Counted from the first letter of the stretch, positions 32,450 to 42,169 are shown. The stretch is 64,000 nucleotides of DNA from an uncultured Chryseobacterium sp. (GCA_913778085.1 CAJYXJ010000064.1:1-64000), one strand, 5' to 3'. Notes: generated from the letters alone by a model not told the origin. Numbers and translations are program-made.

Positions 32450-34408
32450 TCAAAACTTCATCCGCTGAATCCTTACCGCATTCAAAATCGCAAGCAACGC
32501 CACTCCCACATCAGCGAAAACAGCTTCCCACATCGTGGCCAAACCGCCTGCTCCGAGTGCTAATACAATGGCTTTTACTGCAAATGCCAGCACAATATTC
32601 TGCCACACAATCCTTTTTGTCTGTTTTCCAATAGCAATGGCCATCGGAATCTTGCCGGGCCTGTCGTCCTGGATTACCACATCGGCCGTTTCGATGGTCG
32701 CATCGCTTCCAAGTCCGCCCATTGCAATTCCCACATCACTTAATGCAACGACCGGCGCATCATTCACGCCATCCCCTACAAAAGCAACCGTCTGGTTCTT
32801 TGCTTTAATTTCCTTTACTTTATTTACCTTGTCTTCAGGAAGCAGTTCGCCGAATGCATTCTCAATTTTCAAGGTATCGGCTACGTAATTTACTACCGAA
32901 GATTTATCTCCGCTGAGCATCGTGGTTTTTACTCCTAAAGACTTTAATCTATCAATTGTCAGCTGTGCATCGGTTTTTATTGAATCGGCAATGGTGAGAT
33001 AACCTACAAATTTTTTATCGTAAGCTACTGCGATAACCGTAAAAATGATATCGTCAGGATTGAGATCGTACCGGATGCCCGAAGCATCCATCAGCCTGAA
33101 GTTTCCGACCAATAATTCTTTACCGTTAACAACTGCCTTTAGGCCTTGTCCTGCTATTTCTTCTATAGCTTCCAGTTGAACCGAATGGTCAATCATTCCG
33201 GCATATTCATGAATTGCAGTAGCTACAGGGTGCGAGCTGTTCCCCTCCAGAGCATTGACAAACTTCAGGATTTCATGTTTGTTAAATTCATCATTAAAAT
33301 TTACTTCCTGTACTTTAAAAACACCTTCCGTCATGGTTCCGGTTTTATCCATCACCACATGCTGTACCGTAGCCAGCACATCCAGGAAATTGCTTCCTTT
33401 AAACAGGATTCCGTTCCGGCTTCCCGCTCCGATCCCCCCAAAATATCCCAATGGAATAGAAATAACCAACGCACACGGGCAGGAAATCACCAAGAAAACC
33501 AACGCGCGGTACAGCCAGTCCCTGAATTCATAGTGCCCAACAAAAAAATACGGGAGCAAGGTAATCCCGATGGCCATAAATACGACAATCGGTGTGTAGA
33601 TTTTGGCAAATTTACGAATGAACAGTTCGGTGGGAGCTTTCTGGGCTGTCGCATTCTGAACCATTTCCAGGATCCGGCTCAGCTTGCTGTCTTTGTATGC
33701 CGTCGTGACTTTCACCTGGCTGACGGTGTTCAGATTGATCATACCGGCCAGAACAACAGCTCCTTTCGTTTTGGTATTGGGCTTACTTTCTCCGGTAAGT
33801 GCCGCCGTATTAAAGGAAGCGGTCTCCGATAAGAGTTCACCGTCAAGTCCCAATTTTTCCCCGGATTTTAACTGAATAACATCATCGATGTTTACCTGCT
33901 CCGCTTTTACAGTTTCCGGTTTCCCGTTTTTAATTACCGTCACCTCATCGGGACGTTGATCCAGTAACGATTTGATATTGGTTTTTGCCCGCGTTACGGC
34001 CATGGCCTGGAAAACTTCACCTACCGAGTAGAAAAGCATTACCGCTACCCCTTCCGGATATTCGCCGATCGCAAAAGCACCGACCGTGGCAATCCCCATT
34101 AAGAAAAACTCGGAAAATATATCTCCGTTTTTTATGCTTTCAAAAGCTTCTTTCAGCACGGGGAATCCTACCGGGACATACGCTATAAGATACCAGCACA
34201 ACCGGATCCAGCCGTCAAACCAGTCAGGCTTTATAACATGATCCAATAGAATCCCTCCCAACAAAATGGCAAAAGAGACCAGGGCCGGAAGAAACATCTG
34301 AAATGCAGATTTCCCTTCGGCATCATGAGAATGGCCGTGGTCATGGTCATGGCCTTCATGATCATGGGTATGTTCTTTTTTCGGTTTTGTACTGCAGCAT
34401 TCTTCCAT
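32450..34408 (-). CDS. Heavy-metal P-type ATPase (Zn/Cd/Co type)
   Basis: 652 residues. It pumps metal out of the cytosol. A His/Asp-rich N terminus (about residues 12-30, repeated HDH) is followed by eight membrane helices. The CPC translocation motif is at 310-312, the actuator TGES at 205-208, the phosphorylated Asp in DKTGT at 354, the HP motif in SSHPVATAIH, and GDGVNDAP late in the protein. The His-rich end and the sequence around CPC suit a P1B-2 (zinc/cadmium) pump rather than a CopA type, but copper cannot be excluded. It follows the Fur-type gene by 44 bases. Confidence 0.93.
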   Translation of the reverse strand: MEECCSTKPKKEHTHDHEGHDHDHGHSHDAEGKSAFQMFLPALVSFAILLGGILLDHVIKPDWFDGWIRLCWYLIAYVPVGFPVLKEAFESIKNGDIFSEFFLMGIATVGAFAIGEYPEGVAVMLFYSVGEVFQAMAVTRAKTNIKSLLDQRPDEVTVIKNGKPETVKAEQVNIDDVIQLKSGEKLGLDGELLSETASFNTAALTGESKPNTKTKGAVVLAGMINLNTVSQVKVTTAYKDSKLSRILEMVQNATAQKAPTELFIRKFAKIYTPIVVFMAIGITLLPYFFVGHYEFRDWLYRALVFLVISCPCALVISIPLGYFGGIGAGSRNGILFKGSNFLDVLATVQHVVMDKTGTMTEGVFKVQEVNFNDEFNKHEILKFVNALEGNSSHPVATAIHEYAGMIDHSVQLEAIEEIAGQGLKAVVNGKELLVGNFRLMDASGIRYDLNPDDIIFTVIAVAYDKKFVGYLTIADSIKTDAQLTIDRLKSLGVKTTMLSGDKSSVVNYVADTLKIENAFGELLPEDKVNKVKEIKAKNQTVAFVGDGVNDAPVVALSDVGIAMGGLGSDATIETADVVIQDDRPGKIPMAIAIGKQTKRIVWQNIVLAFAVKAIVLALGAGGLATMWEAVFADVGVALLAILNAVRIQRMKF

Positions 34409-34452
34409 AAGGTCTTTTTTTAATCAAATGTACGGGTAAACAAAATGCAATG

Positions 34453-34872
34453 CTATTGCAAACTTTCCAGACAATGTTCACAAATTCCTTTGGCAAAAAG
34501 TCTTATTTCATCGATCCTGAAAGCCGTCTGTAGATTTTCGGGGAGCGAAACCTCTTCCCTGCAGGTCGTCTGTCTGCAGATTTTACAATAGAAGTGTAAG
34601 TGCCGGTCTTTATGTGTGTTTTCGTTACATCCGTCATGGCAAAGCTTGTACCGCGTGGTAGTATTTTCCTGGATACCGTGCACAATTCCTTTTTCCTCAA
34701 AAGTTTTTAAAGTACGGTAGATGGTGGTCCGGTCGGCATTTTCAAAATGGTTTTCGATCTCGGATAAGGAAAGGGCGGCTTCCTGGGAACTGAGGAAATC
34801 ATAGATCAGGATCCTCATGCTGGTCGGCCTGGTATTTTTATCTATCAGTTTGCTTTCGATATCTTGTTTCAT
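34453..34872 (-). CDS. Fur-family metalloregulator
   Basis: 139 residues. An N-terminal winged helix (RTTIYRTLKTFEEKGIVHG, recognition helix) and a C-terminal metal-binding region with CKICRQTTC and CEHC, plus HLHFYC, identify the family. Fur, Zur or PerR specificity is not decidable here. Its position 44 bases upstream of the P-ATPase gene suggests zinc or metal-load control of that gene. The start at 34872 is preferred over the open frame to 34893, which overlaps the adaptor pseudogene. Confidence 0.88.
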   Translation of the reverse strand: MKQDIESKLIDKNTRPTSMRILIYDFLSSQEAALSLSEIENHFENADRTTIYRTLKTFEEKGIVHGIQENTTTRYKLCHDGCNENTHKDRHLHFYCKICRQTTCREEVSLPENLQTAFRIDEIRLFAKGICEHCLESLQ

Positions 34873-34882
34873 ACTTTTTTGT

Positions 34883-35440
34883 TTAATGTTCATGCTCTCC
34901 TGAATTGGTCAGTTTTGCATTAATAAAATAGGTCCCTTTTATGGCATTTTTTATATCAGCCGCGATTTCCTTTATCGGAGCAACCGCCGTGTAGCCCATA
35001 TCGGATGCACCTTTCACCACTTCTACCTTCTCAAAGTTAATGGTTTCCTGCTTTTTTCCGACTGTGTTTTCAGCTTCTTTTTCATGATTTTGTTTCGCAT
35101 TCGTTTTGGGATTGTTATCCGTTATTACAAACACGTAAAATTTTACGTCGGCTTCTATCGGGAACGGCAGGAGTTACCGTTTTATAAAGGCTTACGATCA
35201 CAGTGATATTTATCCCGTCATCAGTCCGGCTTTATTTCCGGTAACATTGGCATGAACGGAAATGGTTTTGCTGTCATTTTCAAATGAGGAGCCGATGCTG
35301 TAAATTTCCGCATCATACCCTGTTCCGGGTTATTGATGAGTTTAAAATGGACGATCTGCCCTACTTTCATCTTCGGCAGATCCTTCTCGAAAACCTGAAA
35401 GTCGAGGTGAATGGAATTGTTATCGATTGCAAAGTTTCAG
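34883..35440 (-). pseudogene. Remnant of an RND-efflux periplasmic adaptor (CusB/CzcB-like)
   Basis: Three reading frames carry consecutive parts of one protein. First comes DFQVFEKDLPKMKVGQIVHF (frame lost near 35315), then AEIYSIGSSFENDSKTISVH with NVTGNKAGLM (lost near 35205), then ITVIVSLYKTVTPAVPD. The stretch ends in an 83-codon frame beginning MFVITDN and finishing KGTYFINAKLTNSGEHEH. This order is that of the C-terminal half of CusB-type membrane fusion proteins. At least two frameshifts are present, and the N-terminal half is missing. The last fragment alone (34883-35134) could be taken for a small gene but is part of the wreck. Confidence 0.78.
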
Positions 35441-35461
35441 GAATTTTAAAAATCGGAAAGG

Positions 35462-35785
35462 TTAGATTTTAGGCGGCTGCCAGATATGGTCGTATACCTG
35501 ATACGCAAAATCGTTTTTACGGAAAAGGATTTTCTTTGAAAAATAAGCGCGAACGCTAACCGGAACTTCCAGCAAGGCCTTTATTCTAAAAGCGGCTACC
35601 GTGATCTGGCAGCAATTGCAGGCACAAAGCGGTGAGCAGACGTCTCCTTTGTCTTTGGAATGAGAATCATCAGCTTTGAAAGAAAGCCGTGTCTGTGCTG
35701 AACCTGATTCTTTGTGCAGGTCTTCGCAGGGCATCAGTGACAGCGCCATGAAATAAAATGCAAGTAAGAATCTTAAAAGGTTCAT
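35462..35785 (-). CDS. DUF6660-like small Cys-rich protein
   Basis: 107 residues. A hydrophobic N terminus (MNLLRFLLAFYFMALSLMPC) looks like a signal. The mature part has CSPLCACNCCQ (about residues 58-68) and ends in IWQPPKI. It is reminiscent of DUF6660 proteins, which I associate with the start of copper/silver RND operons in Bacteroidota. The CusB-like remnant follows directly, so the pump genes between them seem deleted. The start at 35785 is chosen to give the signal. The Pro-Pro tail resembles the two Cys-motif proteins nearby. Confidence 0.65.
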   Translation of the reverse strand: MNLLRFLLAFYFMALSLMPCEDLHKESGSAQTRLSFKADDSHSKDKGDVCSPLCACNCCQITVAAFRIKALLEVPVSVRAYFSKKILFRKNDFAYQVYDHIWQPPKI

Positions 35786-35884
35786 GATGACAAAGGTAGA
35801 AATTTTGAATAACACCATACCGGTAAACCATATAAATTTACTTACTGTTATTTAAAGTATGGAGGAAAACCTTAATTTTATGGA

Positions 35885-36298
35885 ATGAAAGTTTTAATTA
35901 TCAATGGTCCCAACCTCAATCTGCTGGGAACCCGGGAACCTGAAATTTACGGAACCGTTTCGATGGAAGCGTATCTGGATCAATTAAGATCCGAATTTCC
36001 CTCCCTGGAACTGGAATATTATCAGTCGAATATCGAGGGGGAGATCATTAACTGCCTTCAGAAAACCGAATTCGATGCACTGATTATTAATCCCGGCGCT
36101 TACACGCATTATTCTTACGCGATTGCCGATTGCCTGAAGAATATCAGCAAGCCTAAAGTAGAAGTGCACATCAGCAATATTTACAAGAGGGAGGAGTTTC
36201 GGCAGAAGTCGGTGACGGCAGCCAGTACGGATGCGGTGTTGTCGGGATTCGGAATGGATGGATATCGTTTGGCGGTGCTGAGCCTTTTGTCTGCGTAA
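35885..36298 (+). CDS. aroQ: 3-dehydroquinate dehydratase, type II
   Basis: 137 residues. The enzyme dehydrates 3-dehydroquinate to 3-dehydroshikimate in the shikimate pathway, as a dodecamer. The N terminus IINGPNLNLLGTREPEIYG contains the active-site loop and the catalytic Tyr. INPGAYTHYSYAI and VEVHISNIYKREEFR contain the His residues, and the terminal GFGMDGYRLAV is conserved. It stands alone and is divergent from the DUF6660-like gene. Confidence 0.96.
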   Translation: MKVLIINGPNLNLLGTREPEIYGTVSMEAYLDQLRSEFPSLELEYYQSNIEGEIINCLQKTEFDALIINPGAYTHYSYAIADCLKNISKPKVEVHISNIYKREEFRQKSVTAASTDAVLSGFGMDGYRLAVLSLLSA

Positions 36299-36440
36299 GT
36301 GACGGTATTTTTGTCTTCCACGGATTGCACGGATGATTGGGTTTAAATTTTACACATATCACTCAAATCTACATCGATGACAGCGTGGCTTCGATTTCGC
36401 TCAGGTACCAGATAGCTATTCATTTAAGTTATATGGTATA

Positions 36441-36533
36441 AACTTCAACACGCAGTTTGTCATTCCCGTCGGGAATCTCAACATAGTATTCGCGCATGGA
36501 AAATGTTGGGTTTTGATTTCTACGGATATAAAA
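36441..36533 (-). repeat. Dispersed repeat, copy 2 (inverted relative to copy 1)
   Basis: The reverse complement matches 32190-32290 over about 95 bases. It lies in the gap between aroQ and the pckA terminator and has no coding potential. A CACGGATTGCACGGAT-type word near 36318 belongs to another common intergenic motif. Confidence 0.75.
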
Positions 36534-36556
36534 ATTTCCTACGGATAGCTTACATA

Positions 36557-36588
36557 AAAAAATCCTCATCTGGTTCGATGAGGATTTC
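36557..36588 (-). terminator. Terminator after pckA
   Basis: AAATCCTCATC pairs with GATGAGGATTT over a 6-base loop and sits directly after the pckA stop on the reverse strand. The A-run on the left gives the U tract. Confidence 0.85.
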
Positions 36589-36592
36589 TATT

Positions 36593-38212
36593 TTAGTTTG
36601 TTGTTTGTTCCTGTAACTGTGGTCCTGAAGGAATTAGTTTTTTACCTTCTTCCGTGTTGCAGTACTGCTCAAAGTTTTTGATGTATTTTGCAGCAAGGTC
36701 TCTTGCTTTTTCTTCCCATTCACCAGCATTGCTGTAGGTGTCTCTCGGATCCAGGATTCCTTCTGAAACATTCGGCAGTTCGGTAGGAACTTCCAGGTTC
36801 ATGATCGGGATTCTTGTTTTCGGAGCCTCTTCGATAGAACCGTCGATGATCGCATCAATGATGGCTCGGGTGTCTTTCAGGGAAATTCTTTTCCCGGTAC
36901 CGTTCCAGCCCGTGTTTACAAGATATGCTTTTGCGCCGTGCTCTTTCATTTTTCCGATCAGGGTTTTTGAATACATGGTCGGGTGCAATGTTAAAAACGC
37001 TTCCCCAAATGCCGGAGAGAAAGAAGGTTCCGGTTCGGTAATTCCTCTTTCCGTTCCTGCTAATTTCGATGTATATCCGCAGAGGAAATGGTATTGTGCC
37101 TGATTTTCGTCCAGAATGGAAACCGGAGGCAATACCCCAAATGCATCAGCAGAAAGATAAACGATTTTTTTCGCATGTCCTGCTTTTGAAGGCAATACGA
37201 TTTTATTGATATGATAAATAGGATAAGAAACCCTTGTATTTTCCGTGATAGATCCGTCGGTATAATCGGAAACGCCGTTGTTTACAACAACATTTTCCAG
37301 CAGTGCATCTCTTTTAATTGCTCTGAAGATATCCGGCTCTTTTTCAGCAGAAAGGTCGATTACTTTTGCGTAGCATCCTCCTTCGTAATTGAATACCCCA
37401 TTGTTGTCCCAGCCGTGTTCGTCGTCACCGATCAGGTATCTTTTCGGATCTGCGGATAAGGTTGTTTTCCCGGTTCCGGAAAGACCGAAGAAAAGGGCAA
37501 CATCTCCTTCTTCACCAACGTTGGCAGAGCAGTGCATGGAAGCCATGCCTTTCAATGGAAGATAGTAATTCATCATGGCGAACATTCCTTTCTTCATCTC
37601 TCCTCCATACCAGGTTCCACCAATGATCTGAAGCCTTTCGGTAAGATTGAACATTACGAAATTCTCGGAATTCAGTCCTTGTTCTTCCCAGTCAGGATTG
37701 GTAATTTTGGAACCGTTGATAACGGTGAAATCCGGCTCGCCGAAGTTTTCAAGCTCGTAGTGGGAAGGGCGGATAAACATATTCGTTACGAAATGTGCCT
37801 GCCAAGCCACCTCAACAATGAACCTTACTTTCAGCCTTGTATCGGCATTGGTTCCGCAGAATGAATCTACTACATAGATTTTTTTAGCATCAGAAAGCCT
37901 GTTCAGCACTAATTCTTTACAAGAGCTGAAAATTTCGGGAGTCGTCGGTAAATTTACTTTACCATCCCAAAAAATCGTTTCTCTCGTAACATCATCCTGA
38001 ACTATGTACCTGTCTTTAGGTGAGCGACCTGTGAAAATTCCTGTTTTTACTGATACGGCGCCAGATTCCGTAAGCTCAGCCTTTTCAAAGCCTTGATTTT
38101 CAGGAGAAATTTCAGCCTGATACAATTCCTCGTACGACGGATTGTAAACGACTTCGTAGTTTCCCTTAATCCCTAATTTTTCTAAATCCCGGATGATTTT
38201 AGCGTTTTTCAT
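36593..38212 (-). CDS. pckA: Phosphoenolpyruvate carboxykinase (ATP)
   Basis: 539 residues, the normal size. It makes PEP from oxaloacetate with ATP, the entry to gluconeogenesis. Visible are [11 protein letters not shown] near residue 60, the kinase-1a P-loop [14 protein letters not shown] (about 243-256), kinase 2 IGDDEHGW, and GWNGTGKRI near the C-terminal domain. A CAAAATTA (reverse-strand TAATTTTG) box lies 36 bases upstream. It is monocistronic. Confidence 0.97.
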   Translation of the reverse strand: MKNAKIIRDLEKLGIKGNYEVVYNPSYEELYQAEISPENQGFEKAELTESGAVSVKTGIFTGRSPKDRYIVQDDVTRETIFWDGKVNLPTTPEIFSSCKELVLNRLSDAKKIYVVDSFCGTNADTRLKVRFIVEVAWQAHFVTNMFIRPSHYELENFGEPDFTVINGSKITNPDWEEQGLNSENFVMFNLTERLQIIGGTWYGGEMKKGMFAMMNYYLPLKGMASMHCSANVGEEGDVALFFGLSGTGKTTLSADPKRYLIGDDEHGWDNNGVFNYEGGCYAKVIDLSAEKEPDIFRAIKRDALLENVVVNNGVSDYTDGSITENTRVSYPIYHINKIVLPSKAGHAKKIVYLSADAFGVLPPVSILDENQAQYHFLCGYTSKLAGTERGITEPEPSFSPAFGEAFLTLHPTMYSKTLIGKMKEHGAKAYLVNTGWNGTGKRISLKDTRAIIDAIIDGSIEEAPKTRIPIMNLEVPTELPNVSEGILDPRDTYSNAGEWEEKARDLAAKYIKNFEQYCNTEEGKKLIPSGPQLQEQTTN

Positions 38213-38342
38213 TTTACTTATATTTCTATTTCTTTTTTGGAGTCTAACAAAATTAATATTAATTAATTGTTAAAACTGGTTTAAATATAATGATATAAGT
38301 CAGAATGACAAATAAAAAAACAAGTTTGTAAAAAACTAAAAA

Positions 38343-39245
38343 TCAACAAACTATGTCGGAATAGTCGAAAATTGTGGTAAAACCTTTGTCCCAAAAATAG
38401 TCCCTAAAGCCATCAAATTTTGAGCTCATGACAAAATCTCCGCCCCATGCCCCCAAACTTTTGACAAAAACGGGACAATCTTCGAAGAATCTCATCCTAA
38501 CTGTAGGAATTTCAAGGAAATCCGATATTTTTTGTTCATGAGTTAACATTAAGCTTGAAAAATTTTCCAATTCATTACATAGTAAAATATTTCTTGTAAG
38601 ATCCGAAAATTCATCAACGAGTTTTTGTGACTTATTTTTTGAACGATAAAAGCTGATTCCTTCCCGGCTATCCTGCTTCTGATTCAGATGAATAAAAATC
38701 AGCTCATTTTTAAAGACAGGATCAAAATTTACCTTCTCATATTTAATCTCAGGAACACTTTGATAAAGAACCGCTGATTTCTCTTTCGCTACAGCAATAT
38801 CATATCCGCTCCCACCAAGACTTATCGTATTTAAAAGGAACGGATCGATCTGCGCCCATTCTGCAAGATTGTTCATTAAGGTGGAGCTGCTTCCAAGGCC
38901 GTAGTCCGCCGGAAACTGAAGATTGGTTGTTATACGATAGGTAAAATTATCTTTGAATTTAATAGAGGAAAGCGTCTGAACATTTTTTAAGGTGTTGAAA
39001 ATAAATTCAGCACTTGATGGAATATTGGTTTCCAGAACCTGCCAGTTTTGATAATCGATAATGGCTCTTAGCCAGAATTTTCCCTGATGAAGAGCTTCCC
39101 AAATAATCAGGGATCTGCCATCCGGTATTTCTTCAAAAGAAAACTCTTGTCCCAGCTGCGTAGGTACGGCTAAGACAAGAGCTCCATCCATTGCGAAATA
39201 TTCTGAAGTAAGCATCAGCTTTCCCGGTGAAAATATCTCGCCCAT
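38343..39245 (-). CDS. GYDIA family GHMP kinase
   Basis: 300 residues. The GHMP kinase fold is indicated by the N-terminal FSPGKLMLTSEYFAMDG, an ATP-binding loop PADYGLGSSSTLMNNLA (about 118-134), and the signature GGSGYDIAVA near 150 that names the subfamily. Substrates in this group are not known to me; relatives phosphorylate mevalonate or sugars. It follows fabD by 16 bases on the same strand and is likely co-transcribed. Confidence 0.85.
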   Translation of the reverse strand: MGEIFSPGKLMLTSEYFAMDGALVLAVPTQLGQEFSFEEIPDGRSLIIWEALHQGKFWLRAIIDYQNWQVLETNIPSSAEFIFNTLKNVQTLSSIKFKDNFTYRITTNLQFPADYGLGSSSTLMNNLAEWAQIDPFLLNTISLGGSGYDIAVAKEKSAVLYQSVPEIKYEKVNFDPVFKNELIFIHLNQKQDSREGISFYRSKNKSQKLVDEFSDLTRNILLCNELENFSSLMLTHEQKISDFLEIPTVRMRFFEDCPVFVKSLGAWGGDFVMSSKFDGFRDYFWDKGFTTIFDYSDIVC

Positions 39246-39261
39246 GATTTCTAATTATTTT

Positions 39262-40137
39262 TTAAATGGCAGAAGCCACATCTACAGAAGCATCGATCTT
39301 CTTGATCAGTCCCTGCAAGGTTTTTCCCGGTCCTACTTCTACGAATTTCGTAGCACCGTCTTTAATCATATTCTGTACAGACTGGGTCCATTTTACAGGC
39401 CCTGTCAGCTGTGCAATCAGGTTTTTCTTGATCTCATCCGGATCGGAAACTGCGGTTGTGGTGATATTCTGATATACCGGAATCATGGCCTTTCTGAATT
39501 TGGTATGCTCGATCGCCGCCGCCAGTCTTTCCTGTGCAGGCTGCATCAAAGGAGAGTGGAATGCCCCGTTTACCGGCAATACCAATGCCCTTTTAGCTCC
39601 GGCTTCTTTTAATTTTACACAGGCCTCTTCTACAGCGGATGTTTCTCCTGAGATTACCAGCTGTCCCGGACAGTTGTAATTGGCGGGTACCACGATACCG
39701 CTGATCTGTGAACAGATCTCTTCAACTCTCGCATCTTCCAATCCTAAAATGGCCGCCATAGAGCTTGGATTGGCATCACAAGCTGCCTGCATGGCCTTTG
39801 CTCTCTCGGAAACAAGCTTCAATCCATCGTCGAAAGACAGAACCCCATTGGCTACCAGTGCTGAAAATTCTCCCAAAGAATGTCCTGCCACCATTTCAGC
39901 GCCTAAACCGTTTACAGCTTTTAAAGCCGCCACGGAATGTATAAAAATTGAAGGTTGAGTAACTTCGGTTTTTTTAAGGTCTTCATCTGTTCCGCCAAAC
40001 ATCATGGAAAGAATATCAAACCCTAAAATTTCATTGGCAGATTCCATCAGATCTTTGATGTCTTTTCTTGAATCATACAACTCTTTTCCCATTCCTACGA
40101 ACTGAGAACCCTGCCCTGGAAATACAAGTGCTTTCAT
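39262..40137 (-). CDS. fabD: Malonyl-CoA:ACP transacylase
   Basis: 291 residues. It loads malonate onto acyl carrier protein for fatty acid synthesis. The start FPGQGSQFVGMGKELY, the nucleophile Ser in GHSLGEFSAL (about residue 89), and the His in NGAFHSPLM (about 196) are all present. VEVGPGKTLQGLIKK closes the domain. Length is typical. It is the first gene of a two-gene unit with the GHMP kinase gene. Confidence 0.96.
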   Translation of the reverse strand: MKALVFPGQGSQFVGMGKELYDSRKDIKDLMESANEILGFDILSMMFGGTDEDLKKTEVTQPSIFIHSVAALKAVNGLGAEMVAGHSLGEFSALVANGVLSFDDGLKLVSERAKAMQAACDANPSSMAAILGLEDARVEEICSQISGIVVPANYNCPGQLVISGETSAVEEACVKLKEAGAKRALVLPVNGAFHSPLMQPAQERLAAAIEHTKFRKAMIPVYQNITTTAVSDPDEIKKNLIAQLTGPVKWTQSVQNMIKDGATKFVEVGPGKTLQGLIKKIDASVDVASAI

Positions 40138-40204
40138 GTATTAATTTAAATATTATGTAAATATAATGTTAAAAAATATTTTTTTTAATGGATTCAGATT
40201 ATCC

Positions 40205-42151
40205 TTAGGGAACCAATCTGATCACACGGTAGCCTGTGTTTACGTACGCACCGTTTGCTTTAGATTTTACAAACTCGAACTTTGTCGCCAGCTGAGTCTG
40301 TACTTTATTCATCTGTCTGAAGATTTCCCCTTTTTTGTTTTCCCGGGTCAGCATATCATTTACGATATCAAAACCGACAACGGCAAATTTAGGAGGCGTC
40401 TTACAGTATTTGTTTTTATAGGCAGCAAGAATTTCTTTTTCAAAGCTTCCCTCCGTGTTAATCTTCCTGTCCATCAGATAAACAAGATGTGCCTGGCTGA
40501 GATCATCCACTTTTCTTTCAAATACCGGAGCATAATACATACTAAATGCTTTTATGCCCTGTACTTCTTTAGATAAAGCAATGAGCCTACTGGCAAAACC
40601 TTCAGCGACTGAATCCGTACCATTGGCAAGGATGGCAATTACCGGAGCGGACTGGCCTGTCATCATATTTTTGTCCAGCTGGATATCCGCCGGAGTCGTT
40701 ACAATGGTAATGTTTGGATTTTTCAGTATTTTTTCAAGTCCGGCCTTTATATAATTGGCATTTTCCTTTTTGGCATCCGCTACAATATATATTTTCTGAT
40801 CGGAGAAGGTCGATTTTACTTCATCCACAATTTTATCGGCGTAGGTCTGATCGTTGGTTTCTATAATAATCAGGTTGCTGTAATTATACAATTCCGGGGA
40901 ATTGGCAAAAGGAGCCACGATCGGAATTTTCTGATTTTTCGTAAAATCCAGAACATCCACCACGTTCGATTTGAAGAACGGCCCGATGATCAGATCGGTA
41001 TTATTGGGATTGATCTGGGTAAGTGAACTCCGGAAGGACGCCTCATTTCCTGAGTCTACAATCTTTATGTCTAATTTCTGTCCGTTGGCCGCATTTCTTT
41101 CAATAGCCAGCTTGGCACCCGTCAGAAAATCCAATGCCATCGCACGGTACTGGGTTTCACCGGTGCTGTAGCCGAAGGGCAGCATCATGACCACACTTAA
41201 CGCATCACCGCTTTTCTTTACGTAAGCCGGATCCAGCTTTTTGATTTTCAAGACCATTCCGGACCTTAATCCTCTGGAAAGTTCCGGATTGAGTGCAATC
41301 AGCTCATCGATGGTAATCCCGAACTTGTTGACGATAGAGAAAACGGTGTCTCCCTGCTGAACGGTATAGGTCACATAATCATCTGCTGCGGCAGGATCTG
41401 CATTGGATGAGGTTCTTTCGTTCCCCGTATCTACTTTTGTCTTCGGATTGGTATTTTCTGCAAAGACATCGGCACCGGTACTTTTACCGCCGGTCTTTTT
41501 TACCCTGATGGATTCGCCGGGTTTTAATCCCCGGTCTTCCAATCCCGGATTCAGGGCAAACAGTTCTTCTCTGGAAATATTGAATTGTTTTGAAATCCTG
41601 TAATAATTGTCTTTCTGCTGGATAATATAATCACCTTCAGCAGGCACAACAGCTGTTGTTTCAACTTCTGCCTCTGCAGGTTTAGGCTTCGGAGCAACGG
41701 CAACTGCAGGATTTGACTGGATTCCGCCGTATTTTTTTATACTTTCAAAAGGCAGGGTAACTTCGTCTCCGATTTTCATGTGGGAATCCAACTCAGGATT
41801 CAGCTTACGAAGATCGGTTTCAGAGATCCTGTACTGTTTTGTAATTCCGTAAATGGTTTGTTTAGGCTGAAGAATGATGGTTCCGGTTTTAGCATTACTT
41901 CCCGGTTTTGAAGAAATCGCCGTTTTTGGGGAAGCAGCAGCAGTTTTATCATTTTTAACCGTTAAAACATCGCCCAATGCCAGTTTTCCATCTTTTACTT
42001 CCGGATTCATCTTCAACAATTCGTCTACTGTGAGTCCATATCTTTTTGCAATGTTGTAAGGCGTATCTCCTTTTACAACGGTATGCGACTTCTGGGCAGA
42101 AACACCCAAAACCATACATAAACTGGATAGTATAAAAAACCTCTTTATCAT
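40205..42151 (-). CDS. LysM-repeat and periplasmic-receptor-like protein
   Basis: 648 residues. After a signal peptide come four LysM domains at about 22-66, 92-135, 172-216 and 254-300, each with a G-D-x-x-Y/F-x-I core and a NPE/NPG end. They should bind peptidoglycan. A C-terminal half (about 315-648) resembles type I periplasmic-binding folds of the branched-chain amino acid receptor group (LIIGPFFKSNVVDVLDF, IPIVAPFANSPEL). The arrangement may link cell-wall binding to a lipoprotein-like LpoA role. It has its own promoter in the bshC 3' end. Confidence 0.83.
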   Translation of the reverse strand: MIKRFFILSSLCMVLGVSAQKSHTVVKGDTPYNIAKRYGLTVDELLKMNPEVKDGKLALGDVLTVKNDKTAAASPKTAISSKPGSNAKTGTIILQPKQTIYGITKQYRISETDLRKLNPELDSHMKIGDEVTLPFESIKKYGGIQSNPAVAVAPKPKPAEAEVETTAVVPAEGDYIIQQKDNYYRISKQFNISREELFALNPGLEDRGLKPGESIRVKKTGGKSTGADVFAENTNPKTKVDTGNERTSSNADPAAADDYVTYTVQQGDTVFSIVNKFGITIDELIALNPELSRGLRSGMVLKIKKLDPAYVKKSGDALSVVMMLPFGYSTGETQYRAMALDFLTGAKLAIERNAANGQKLDIKIVDSGNEASFRSSLTQINPNNTDLIIGPFFKSNVVDVLDFTKNQKIPIVAPFANSPELYNYSNLIIIETNDQTYADKIVDEVKSTFSDQKIYIVADAKKENANYIKAGLEKILKNPNITIVTTPADIQLDKNMMTGQSAPVIAILANGTDSVAEGFASRLIALSKEVQGIKAFSMYYAPVFERKVDDLSQAHLVYLMDRKINTEGSFEKEILAAYKNKYCKTPPKFAVVGFDIVNDMLTRENKKGEIFRQMNKVQTQLATKFEFVKSKANGAYVNTGYRVIRLVP

Positions 42152-42169
42152 ATTCGGTGATTATAAGTG

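Noticed and set aside
33146-33832. 228-codon forward frame opposite the P-ATPase gene
   Set aside because: The reverse-strand ATPase has all catalytic motifs; the forward frame has no recognisable domain and is a shadow.
34883-35134. Stand-alone 83-residue gene
   Set aside because: Its sequence is the C-terminal end of an RND adaptor whose earlier parts lie just upstream in other frames, so it is treated as pseudogene.
36301-36440. Possible small gene between aroQ and the repeat
   Set aside because: No frame is convincing, and the sequence consists of common intergenic words such as CACGGATTGCACGGAT.
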